DNA of 19,425 nucleotides from an uncultured Atopobium sp. Lineage in GTDB: Bacteria; Actinomycetota; Coriobacteriia; Coriobacteriales; Atopobiaceae. The stretch's first letter is position 1, and each line of letters begins with the position of its first letter. The stretch spans positions 1-19,425 of the forward strand of contig CALIZS010000063.1 of assembly GCA_938028565.1 (NCBI GenBank), written 5' to 3'. This document shows, piece after piece, positions 7,018 to 12,702 of the stretch. The translations under genes and the position numbers were made by a program. The notes beneath the pieces are model-generated. The model searched no databases, was not told where the DNA came from, and saw only the letters and a program-made list of their open reading frames with translations.

Positions 7018-7776
7018 CTAAGCCTTTTTGTGAGGGCGTGGCTTCTTTTCTTTTCTCACCACATCAACCTCGATTGGCTTATTAGCCATCTGAGCCTCAG
7101 CCTTAAGCTTCTCTTTTTCCATAATGCGCTTGGTAATAAGCTGCTGCTGAGCAAGCTGCCAAATACCAGAAGTAACGTAGTAGAGAAGAACAGCTGCTGG
7201 CACAGTCCAACCAAACCAGAGCATCATGAGGGTCATCATGCCACCCATCATGTATTGCTGGGTACGCTGCTCACCAGAGCTTGTACGAGCATTTACTGCC
7301 ATAGAAAGGAAGGTTGTAAGACCAAATAGAAGAACAAAAATTATGTACGGGATAGCAGCAACAAGGCCATCAACAGCAAAAATGTCAGACGTTGCTCGTG
7401 CGATAGAAGGAAGAATGTTGTAGAAACGAGAGTCTACCGGAACCATCTTTGCAACGGTAAAGAGTGCAATAAAGATAGGGGACTGCAGAAGCAGAGGAAG
7501 ACAACCACCGAGTGGATTGAAGTTAATCTCTGCGTAAAGCTTACGCATTTCTTCGTTCTGTCTTACTGGATCATCAGCATAGCGCTCCTGGATTTCTTTG
7601 AGTTTTGGCTGAACAACGCTCATACGAGCCATAGAGGCCGTCTGCTTGTTGGTCATTGGAACCAGGATAATACGGATGATGATGGTAAGCAGGATAACTG
7701 CCATACCCCAGTCTCCCGAGAATGATTGAAGTCCCGCTAAGACTGTGTATAGAAAGTTAACAATCCAATCCCACAT
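7018..7776 (-). CDS. yidC: Membrane protein insertase YidC/Oxa1/SpoIIIJ
   Basis: YidC inserts and folds membrane proteins in the cytoplasmic membrane with or without Sec. The 252-residue protein is the short Gram-positive form without the periplasmic P1 domain. Its core contains TIIIRIILVPMTNKQ, with the conserved arginine (Arg35) of the hydrophilic groove, the cytoplasmic coiled hairpin with ERYADDP, NPLGGCLPLLLQSPIFIALF, and hydrophobic segments near residues 130-160 and 180-220. The C-terminal tail is Lys/Arg-rich (RKEKKPRPHKKA), a feature that can bind ribosomes in SpoIIIJ-type proteins. No lipobox is visible. The ATG has a strong GGAGGAAAT ribosome binding site and lies 20 bases after yidD. 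Confidence 0.95.
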   Translation of the reverse strand: MWDWIVNFLYTVLAGLQSFSGDWGMAVILLTIIIRIILVPMTNKQTASMARMSVVQPKLKEIQERYADDPVRQNEEMRKLYAEINFNPLGGCLPLLLQSPIFIALFTVAKMVPVDSRFYNILPSIARATSDIFAVDGLVAAIPYIIFVLLFGLTTFLSMAVNARTSSGEQRTQQYMMGGMMTLMMLWFGWTVPAAVLLYYVTSGIWQLAQQQLITKRIMEKEKLKAEAQMANKPIEVDVVRKEKKPRPHKKA

Positions 7777-7796
7777 ATTTCCTCCGGTGCGTTCCT

Positions 7797-8033
7797 TTAC
7801 GGAACGGGATCGTATCCTCCCTTATGAAAAGGGTGACAGCGAGCAATACGCTTAAGAGCAAGCCAACTTCCCTTTTTAACACCATACTTTTGTATGGCCT
7901 GAACTGCATATTCGGAGCAAGTGGGCCGATAAATACAGTGAGGCTTAAAAAGGGGAGAAATGTTTCTTTGATAGAAACGAATAGCACCTAGGAACAAGTT
8001 TGCGAGAAAAGAATCTTGTCTTTTCTCGCTCAT
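7797..8033 (-). CDS. yidD: Membrane protein insertion efficiency factor YidD
   Basis: This 78-residue member of the YidD (DUF37/HlyA-like) family sits between rnpA and yidC as in most bacteria. Diagnostic segments are CIYRPTCSEYAVQAIQKYG and KRIARCHPFHKGGYDPVP at the C-terminus, with the family's conserved cysteines. An N-terminal amphipathic helix (ANLFLGAIRFYQRNI) is thought to hold the protein to the inner membrane near YidC. The start overlaps the rnpA stop as ATGA, so translation is coupled. Confidence 0.95.
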   Translation of the reverse strand: MSEKRQDSFLANLFLGAIRFYQRNISPLFKPHCIYRPTCSEYAVQAIQKYGVKKGSWLALKRIARCHPFHKGGYDPVP

Positions 8034-8353
8034 TTGACCCCTGTCTTTCTTAACAAAGCATCCAAAGAAACGCTTATATCAGCAGGATTAGTGCTGTGTG
8101 TATCTTTAGTCGCAAAGAGAATAATGCCGTATCCCTCAACAGGTAAACCGCTCTTTCGAGCTGCTTCGCGCAGAACGCGTTTACACCTGTTTCTAAATAC
8201 GGCGTTACCTAATCTTTTTGGAGCTACAAAGGCTACCTCGGAAGGATGTGCCTCAGTGGATGGTGCTACTCGTATACGAAGAACAGAACTTTGAGCCCTC
8301 TTCCCCGCAGAGAAGACCCTTTCAAACTCTGAACGAGATTTAATGGTCTTCAC
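8030..8353 (-). CDS. rnpA: Ribonuclease P protein component
   Basis: This small basic subunit helps the RNase P RNA cut 5' leaders from tRNA precursors. The 107-residue protein has the RNR signature, VAPKRLGNAVFRNRCKRVLREAAR, split by the usual insert spacing: VAPKRLGNA then RNRCKRVLREA. The start is GTG at 8353, since the ATG closer to rpmH is out of frame and soon stops. AAGGAA at the end of rpmH serves as the ribosome binding site. It lies 11 bases after rpmH and overlaps yidD by four bases, as expected. Confidence 0.95.
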   Translation of the reverse strand: MKTIKSRSEFERVFSAGKRAQSSVLRIRVAPSTEAHPSEVAFVAPKRLGNAVFRNRCKRVLREAARKSGLPVEGYGIILFATKDTHSTNPADISVSLDALLRKTGVK

Positions 8354-8364
8354 AGAAACATTCC

Positions 8365-8499
8365 TTAGACGGTGAGGCGCTTACGGCCCTTAAGGCGGCG
8401 ACGAGCGAGAACGGCACGACCATTCTTAGTTGCCATACGTGCACGGAAACCGTGGGTAGTTGCGCGCTTGCGCTTATTTGGCTGGTAGGTACGCTTCAT
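8365..8499 (-). CDS. rpmH: 50S ribosomal protein L34
   Basis: A 44-residue frame on the minus strand reads MKRTYQPNKRKRATTHGF and onward to RRRLKGRKRLTV, the complete L34 signature. It is a very basic protein of the large ribosomal subunit. The ATG at 8499 follows GGGAGGAAAT. It is the first gene of the operon and has a strong promoter upstream. Its position just before rnpA and facing away from dnaA is the classical marker of a bacterial origin region. Confidence 0.97.
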   Translation of the reverse strand: MKRTYQPNKRKRATTHGFRARMATKNGRAVLARRRLKGRKRLTV

Positions 8500-8546
8500 A
8501 GCTATTTCCTCCCGAACGGGTACAGTATCGATTAAAAAGCCTACAG

Positions 8547-8576
8547 ATTGTACTCGCGTTTATGGGTACCTGTCAA
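8547..8576 (-). promoter_or_regulatory. rpmH: Sigma-70 type promoter of rpmH
   Basis: On the minus strand, TTGACA (8576-8571) and TACAAT (8552-8547) are separated by 18 bases. Transcription would begin near 8540, giving a leader of about 40 bases before rpmH. It is the best-matched promoter in the window. Confidence 0.8.
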
Positions 8577-8635
8577 ATTTTCTACGCAAATACCTCAACT
8601 TTTTCTCTTTTTTATTCAAAAACCTAGCGAGAAAA

Positions 8636-8687
8636 CCTTTCATTTTGAAAATTTCACTTGTGATAAGTGAAGAAATTTGTTGAAAGG
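8636..8687. repeat. Long imperfect inverted repeat in the origin
   Basis: The left arm (8636-8659) and right arm (8665-8687) share CCTTTCA, AATTTC and ACTT in inverted order around a five-base centre. The inner TTCACTT/AAGTGAA pair (8653-8659 and 8665-8671) is perfect. The right arm also contains one of the DnaA-box-like nonamers. Confidence 0.5.
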
Positions 8688-8701
8688 AATATTTCTGTAA
8701 G

Positions 8702-8729
8702 CTGAAATATATCCGTTAAATGCTACTAT
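8702..8729 (+). promoter_or_regulatory. Probable promoter of the GHKL-winged-helix gene
   Basis: CTGAAA (8702-8707) and TACTAT (8724-8729) are 16 bases apart. The dnaA promoter candidate has the same CTGAAA at the same distance. The -35 element is weak, so an activator or another sigma factor may matter. The leader would carry both 20-bp repeats. Confidence 0.4.
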
Positions 8730-8771
8730 CATTCAGTACGTCTTTCACAAAGATATAAAGTTATCTACAGA

Positions 8772-8791
8772 TGTTTAACACTTGTTGAAAA
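8772..8791. repeat. 20-bp near-palindromic repeat, copy 1
   Basis: TGTTTAACACTTGTTGAAAA. It matches copy 2 at 8833-8852 in 19 of 20 bases, 61 bases away start to start. Each copy is two inverted box-like halves around a dinucleotide. Confidence 0.75.
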
Positions 8792-8832
8792 CTTTCATTC
8801 ATCGTGAAAGAAAACGAAAAGTTTTCTTCATC

Positions 8833-8852
8833 TGTTTAACAATTGTTGAAAA
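8833..8852. repeat. 20-bp near-palindromic repeat, copy 2
   Basis: TGTTTAACAATTGTTGAAAA. The centre AACAATTGTT is a perfect ten-base palindrome. The copy runs up to the ribosome binding site of the gene at 8862, so a protein bound here would block its translation start region at DNA level. Confidence 0.75.
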
Positions 8853-8861
8853 GGGGGTGTC

Positions 8862-9740
8862 ATGGCAAGAGATTTTTTTCCTTTTGTTGAGGAAAACACC
8901 AACCAGAATGAAAAAGACGCTGGTTCTGATAATTCTCTCAGCGTCCGTTATGCTGCACGTATTGCAGTGTATGACGATAAAGCCGCAGCACCTCGTGTTG
9001 TTCTCGTAGAACCAAAAGACGTTCGATCTTATCTTGATGAAATTGCAGCTACCGTTAACCAGCTTGCTCACGAGCAGGGAGGAAAAATTCCTTTTATGGT
9101 TATGCGTGAGATTGTGGAAAATTTCATTCACGCTCAATTTGTAGCGCCTACAATTTCAATCATGGATAACGGAAATACCATTAGGTTTTCAGACCAGGGA
9201 CCTGGTATTAAAGAGAAAAATCGTGCTCTTGAGTTTGGTACTTCTTCTGCATCAGAAGAGATGAAATCGTTTATTAGAGGCGTTGGTTTTGGCCTTCCTT
9301 ATGCTCAACAATACATGGTTGAGAAGGGTGGAAGTCTTACCCTCGAAGACAATATCTCTGGCGGAACCATTGTTACCTTGTCAACACGCCGCTCTAAAGA
9401 TGCGCACATTCAGACACTTCCAACTCAAGAAGAAGCTGAAGAATTACCTGTAAATCAGAATCAACAGACAGTTTCACATGCTCCGCTAGCAGTATCTCAT
9501 CAGACAGCTGTACAGCCAGCTGTACAGCTTCCTAATCTAGTACTTACAGATAGAGCAAAGCAAGTTCTCCAGTACCTTTCTGAACATGAATGGGTTGGTG
9601 CAACAGAGTTAACAAGTACCTATGGTCTTTCAACACCAACGTGGTCAAGAGAATTAAAATCGCTGGTAAATATGGGAATAATCGGAAAAGTTGGGCAGAA
9701 ATATAAGCTCACTACTATTGGAGAAACTCTCCTTTCATAG
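8862..9740 (+). CDS. GHKL-type ATPase fused to a C-terminal winged-helix domain
   Basis: The family is recognisable but the function is not. The 292-residue protein is likely cytoplasmic; no signal or membrane segment is seen. Residues about 45-175 form a GHKL ATP-binding fold: N box REIVENFIHA (82-91) with Glu83 and Asn87, the G1 box DQGPG (111-115), and the G2 box RGVGFGLPYA (139-148), then GGTIVTL. Keeping the glutamate suggests it may hydrolyse ATP like GyrB/MutL rather than only phosphorylate a partner. No histidine-kinase dimerisation domain is present. A Gln/Pro/Ala linker (about 190-224) leads to a winged helix (225-292). The ATG has a good AAGGGGGTG ribosome binding site. The gene lies between origin repeats and dnaA, so a role in regulating dnaA or the origin is an inference. 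Confidence 0.85.
   Translation: MARDFFPFVEENTNQNEKDAGSDNSLSVRYAARIAVYDDKAAAPRVVLVEPKDVRSYLDEIAATVNQLAHEQGGKIPFMVMREIVENFIHAQFVAPTISIMDNGNTIRFSDQGPGIKEKNRALEFGTSSASEEMKSFIRGVGFGLPYAQQYMVEKGGSLTLEDNISGGTIVTLSTRRSKDAHIQTLPTQEEAEELPVNQNQQTVSHAPLAVSHQTAVQPAVQLPNLVLTDRAKQVLQYLSEHEWVGATELTSTYGLSTPTWSRELKSLVNMGIIGKVGQKYKLTTIGETLLS
9505..9528. repeat. Tandem 12-bp palindromic repeat in the linker of the GHKL gene
   Basis: CAGCTGTACAGC occurs twice head to tail, each holding the perfect palindrome GCTGTACAGC. It encodes the Ala-Val-Gln repeats of the linker. It may be a duplication only, or an internal binding site. Confidence 0.7.
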
Positions 9741-9743
9741 AGT

Positions 9744-9807
9744 TTCTCAACATTATTCGCTGAAAGTTATCAACATTCCTCTATACTAGGTGTCCCAATT
9801 TTCAACA
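9744..9807 (+). promoter_or_regulatory. Three DnaA-box-like nonamers before dnaA
   Basis: TTCTCAACA (9744-9752), TTATCAACA (9767-9775) and TTTTCAACA (9799-9807) are all on the plus strand, 23 and 32 bases apart. They share TTNTCAACA. The middle one lies between the -35 and -10 of the dnaA promoter candidate, a good place for autoregulation by DnaA. Confidence 0.65.
9760..9787 (+). promoter_or_regulatory. dnaA: Probable dnaA promoter
   Basis: CTGAAA (9760-9765), a 16-base spacer and TATACT (9782-9787). The start would be near 9794, giving a leader of about 30 bases. A hairpin (GTGTCC(C)AAT / ATTGGACAC, 9790-9821) lies directly downstream. The ribosome binding site is weak: only GGA within that right arm. 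Confidence 0.5.
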
Positions 9808-9823
9808 TTTTGATTGGACACGT

Positions 9824-11353
9824 ATGGATGCATCAATTGATTCAGACGCAGTAGCTCTGTGGCAAGACGCAATTGACCTCTTGGTTGAAGAAAATCAGCC
9901 AGAGGCTTTTATCGCTATGTTGAGAACCTGTACTCCAATTAAAGTTGAAGATAATGCACTGTGTGCTGAAACATCAATGCGCTTGGCATATAACCGTATC
10001 CTTAAAAATCTTCCGATTGTTGAGAGATGCCTTTCGGCAGCAGCTTTTGAAGACATTATTTTGAGCCTTACTCTTACAAAGTCTTCTACTCCTGTCACCA
10101 CTACTTCCACAATGACTCCTCAAGAGTTCAATGCTTGGAAGCAAAAAACTGCTCCTATACAAGCAGTTGTTCCAGAGCAGATTCAAGATTTTGAATCCCA
10201 GGAACAAAGTCTTGAAGAATTAAAACAACAGACCTTAAAGCGCCGTAAGAGTAATCCTCTTTATGAGGAGACATCTTTCAATTCAAACCTCACGTTTGAT
10301 CGCTTTGTTGTTGGTGACGAGAATGAGCTTGCACATCAGCATGCATTAAATGTTGCAAACGACGCAAAAGGTAAGGCAAACCCGCTGTTTATTTACGGTG
10401 CAAGTGGTCTTGGAAAAACTCACCTTCTACGCGCGGTTCAAAACTACATCAACTCTGAAGATATCGAACGCGTTTGTGTTTACAAAGATGCAGATGCCTT
10501 TGTTGATGACTACGTAAATGCAGTTCGTAAAAACGCATCAGGAAACGCCGCAACAGAGCTCAGTAACAACTACCAAAATATTGATGTTCTCATCATAGAT
10601 GACGTCCAAAAACTTGCTGGTAAAGCAGGTACTATTAACTTCTTCTTCAACATTTTTAACTCTCTTATTGATAGAGGTAAGCAGATTATTCTTGCCGCAG
10701 ATAGAACACCTGCTCAGCTTGGTATGGGATCTGACGGCTTTGATGATCGTATTACTTCTCGTATGAGTGGTGGCATTGTTATTGGTATTGAGTCTCCAAG
10801 CTACGAGATGAAACTCAATCTTATTCATGTCTTCTGCGACCGCGCTTTTAAAGAGAGAAATTCTTCTCTTTCTGCAGACGATTTGCCAGAGGATATCCGT
10901 CGTTACATGGCTGATAAGGCTGGCCAAAGTATTAGAACGCTTGAGGGCTTCTGTAATCGCTGTGTAACTGGTCAGCTTAAAGCAAAAAAATCTGGCACAA
11001 ATATTAAACAGGAAGAAATCGATAAGATTGCAGACACGCTCTGGCGTCGCGTTTCAAAGACCGTAAATATCGAGAAGGTCCAAGAAGTCGTAGAAAATGT
11101 CTATGGCATTAGTCATCGCGATATTGTCGGCAACAAGAGAAATAAAGAGATTGCAGAACCTCGTCACGTTGCAATTTATCTTGCTCACGACCTTTGTCAG
11201 TACACGCTGGTAAATATCGGTAAGCACTTTGGTGGAAGAAAACATGCAACCATTTTGCACAGCATTGAGGTAATTGAAGAGAAAATCAAAGAAGACAAAA
11301 GCTTCTATGATCAAATCTCTCAGCTTAAGAAGACTATCTTTGAACAAAGTTAG
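9824..11353 (+). CDS. dnaA: Chromosomal replication initiator DnaA
   Basis: DnaA binds origin boxes, oligomerises with ATP and opens the duplex. The 509-residue protein has domain I (about 1-85), a Gln-rich linker, and the AAA+ domain III starting at NSNLTFDRFVVGDEN. That domain has Walker A GASGLGKTH (192-200), Walker B VLIIDD (255-260), and a box VII region DDRITSRM. Domain IV has the box-binding helix-turn-helix (about 405-495). The protein is divergent: Walker A has GAS for the usual GGV, SRMSGG replaces SRFxWG, and the signature helix reads GGRKHATILHS (470-480) where most DnaA proteins have GGRDHTTVLHA. The Asp-to-Lys (473) and Thr-to-Ala (475) changes are at residues that touch the box in E. 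coli. The minor-groove Arg is kept (Arg447). Confidence 0.97.
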   Translation: MDASIDSDAVALWQDAIDLLVEENQPEAFIAMLRTCTPIKVEDNALCAETSMRLAYNRILKNLPIVERCLSAAAFEDIILSLTLTKSSTPVTTTSTMTPQEFNAWKQKTAPIQAVVPEQIQDFESQEQSLEELKQQTLKRRKSNPLYEETSFNSNLTFDRFVVGDENELAHQHALNVANDAKGKANPLFIYGASGLGKTHLLRAVQNYINSEDIERVCVYKDADAFVDDYVNAVRKNASGNAATELSNNYQNIDVLIIDDVQKLAGKAGTINFFFNIFNSLIDRGKQIILAADRTPAQLGMGSDGFDDRITSRMSGGIVIGIESPSYEMKLNLIHVFCDRAFKERNSSLSADDLPEDIRRYMADKAGQSIRTLEGFCNRCVTGQLKAKKSGTNIKQEEIDKIADTLWRRVSKTVNIEKVQEVVENVYGISHRDIVGNKRNKEIAEPRHVAIYLAHDLCQYTLVNIGKHFGGRKHATILHSIEVIEEKIKEDKSFYDQISQLKKTIFEQS

Positions 11354-11435
11354 TGTTTAAAACCTGTTACTAAGATGTTAATTGGTGAAGAGAAGTACTG
11401 GTTTGTTGTTGAGAGTTTGGAAAGGTGAGTTTTAC

Positions 11436-11464
11436 TTTGTTTATGAATGTCAAAAATAAACAAA
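11436..11464. repeat. Inverted repeat between dnaA and dnaN
   Basis: TTTGTTTAT (11436-11444) and ATAAACAAA (11456-11464), perfect nine-base arms with an 11-base centre. It lacks a GC-rich stem, so it is unlikely to be an ordinary terminator of dnaA. Confidence 0.6.
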
Positions 11465-11472
11465 CAAATCTG

Positions 11473-11503
11473 ACCTCTAGAAACATATTTTTACCTCTAG
11501 AAA
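11473..11503. repeat. Two 11-bp direct repeats, 20-bp period
   Basis: ACCTCTAGAAA at 11473-11483 and 11493-11503, identical and two helical turns apart, so a protein would bind both on the same face. They precede dnaN by about 85 bases. Confidence 0.7.
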
Positions 11504-11586
11504 TGTAAAGCTTTCTTCTTTTCAACATAGCTTATTATTACTACGATATTTTTATTCTTATCTAAGAAATAATAGAAAGGGTCGTC

Positions 11587-12687
11587 ATGAAATTTACCGT
11601 AAGTCAATCCGCTCTCCAGACGGCACTTGATATTGTTTCTAAGGGTATTGGTTCTAATACAACACTTCCTATTCTCTCTGGCATTTATCTCAAAGCATTT
11701 AACGGTATGCTCGAGCTGCAATCCAGCGACTTAACTATTTCTATTAAGCACCAAATTGCAGCAAACGTAGAAGAAGAAGGAGAAACAGTTGTTTCTGGAA
11801 AAGTTATCCAGAACATTGTTAAAAATCTTCCTGATGCTGCAATTACTTTTGAGGGTGGAGAACGTACACTTTCTGTAACATGTCAGCGTTCGTCTTTTAG
11901 ACTTAATACTCTTTCTGCTCACGACTGGGCTCAATTCCCAGAGTTTGATCTTGAGAAAACCTGTGAACTTCCAAGTCAACTTCTTTCGACTATGGTTGAT
12001 AAGGTGTATCGAGTAACTTCTAAAGAAGCCTCTCGTCCTATTCTTCAGGGAATTTCTCTCACTGTTGAAGACAACACTATTCGTCTTGTTGCTACTGACT
12101 CATTCCGCCTTGCCGTTTGTGATTCCAACACGGATACTCCAGCAGGCGAGTCTTTTAGTGCCATTATCTCTGGTGAAGTGTTCCATGACGTTCTTTCTAT
12201 GCGTAGCATGACTGAGAAGGTTTTGATTGGTACTACAGATAACCAGGTAGTCTTCCAGTTTGGAAATACCACTCACATTTCTCGTAAGATTGAAGGTCAT
12301 TTCCCAGACTATAAGCAGCTTCTTCCAACCTCTTGCACTGCATCAGTTGATATTAACGTCGAAGATTTCTCTGCAGCACTGAAGCGCGTCTCTGTTATTG
12401 CCCTGGCAAATCCTTCAGTTCGCTTTGATGTTGATGCCGACGGTAAAGAAGTTAAACTTTCTGCATCTTCACCAGATCAGGGTGAATCTTCTGAGCACAT
12501 TGAAGCGCAAATTGAGGGAGATTCTCTTTCAATTGCCTTGAATTATCACTATGTCTTTGATTGTGTGAATGCTGCTCCTTCTAAGGATCTTCTGCGCCTT
12601 GAGCTACAAGGTCCTTCTCAGCCAGCTATTTTCAAATCAAACGGCAAGGTTAACTACTTGTATCTTCTGATGCCTGTTCGCCTCTAA
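11587..12687 (+). CDS. dnaN: DNA polymerase III beta sliding clamp
   Basis: The clamp dimerises around DNA and tethers polymerase and repair proteins. The 366-residue length and three-domain pattern are normal: the N-terminus MKFTVSQSALQTALDIVSKG, TLPILSGI in domain 1, SRPILQGISL in domain 2, and the conserved C-terminal end YLYLLMPVRL. The ATG at 11587 has an AAAGG ribosome binding site. recF follows after 15 bases, so dnaN, recF and dciA probably form one transcript. Confidence 0.97.
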   Translation: MKFTVSQSALQTALDIVSKGIGSNTTLPILSGIYLKAFNGMLELQSSDLTISIKHQIAANVEEEGETVVSGKVIQNIVKNLPDAAITFEGGERTLSVTCQRSSFRLNTLSAHDWAQFPEFDLEKTCELPSQLLSTMVDKVYRVTSKEASRPILQGISLTVEDNTIRLVATDSFRLAVCDSNTDTPAGESFSAIISGEVFHDVLSMRSMTEKVLIGTTDNQVVFQFGNTTHISRKIEGHFPDYKQLLPTSCTASVDINVEDFSAALKRVSVIALANPSVRFDVDADGKEVKLSASSPDQGESSEHIEAQIEGDSLSIALNYHYVFDCVNAAPSKDLLRLELQGPSQPAIFKSNGKVNYLYLLMPVRL

Positions 12688-12702
12688 TGTGATAGGGGTT
12701 GT

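Larger units (their letters stand above)
8577..8861. other. Origin region, upstream part (oriC candidate)
   Basis: This AT-rich stretch between the rpmH promoter and the next gene has no coding potential of its own. It holds one TTATCTACA on the plus strand (8761-8769), which differs from the classical DnaA box by one base. It also has minus-strand nonamers CTTTCAACA (8678-8686) and TTTTCAACA twice (8783-8791 and 8844-8852). Pyrimidine/AT-rich runs around 8591-8635 could unwind. Position, strand switch and box density support an origin role. DnaA binding here is inferred. Confidence 0.65.
11354..11586. other. dnaA-dnaN intergenic origin region
   Basis: These 233 non-coding bases are very AT-rich, above all from about 11504 to 11580, and are a plausible unwinding region. 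They hold an inverted repeat, two direct repeats, one TTTTCAACA nonamer (11519-11527) and a small palindrome TTCTTA-TC-TAAGAA (11555-11568) shortly before the dnaN ribosome binding site (AAAGG). No clear promoter or terminator was found, though dnaN probably has its own promoter here. Confidence 0.6.

Noticed and set aside
8655..8669. TGTGATAAG as a DnaA box
   Set aside because: It lacks one base compared with the TTATNCACA pattern and is better explained as the centre of the inverted repeat.
8782..9137. Frames of 75 and 112 residues on either strand over the upstream origin and the GHKL gene start
   Set aside because: They overlap the clear GHKL gene and origin repeats, have no ribosome binding site and no family resemblance.
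9469..9484. Possible third parS near GTTTCACATG in the GHKL gene
   Set aside because: Only one half resembles parS; the other half does not match.
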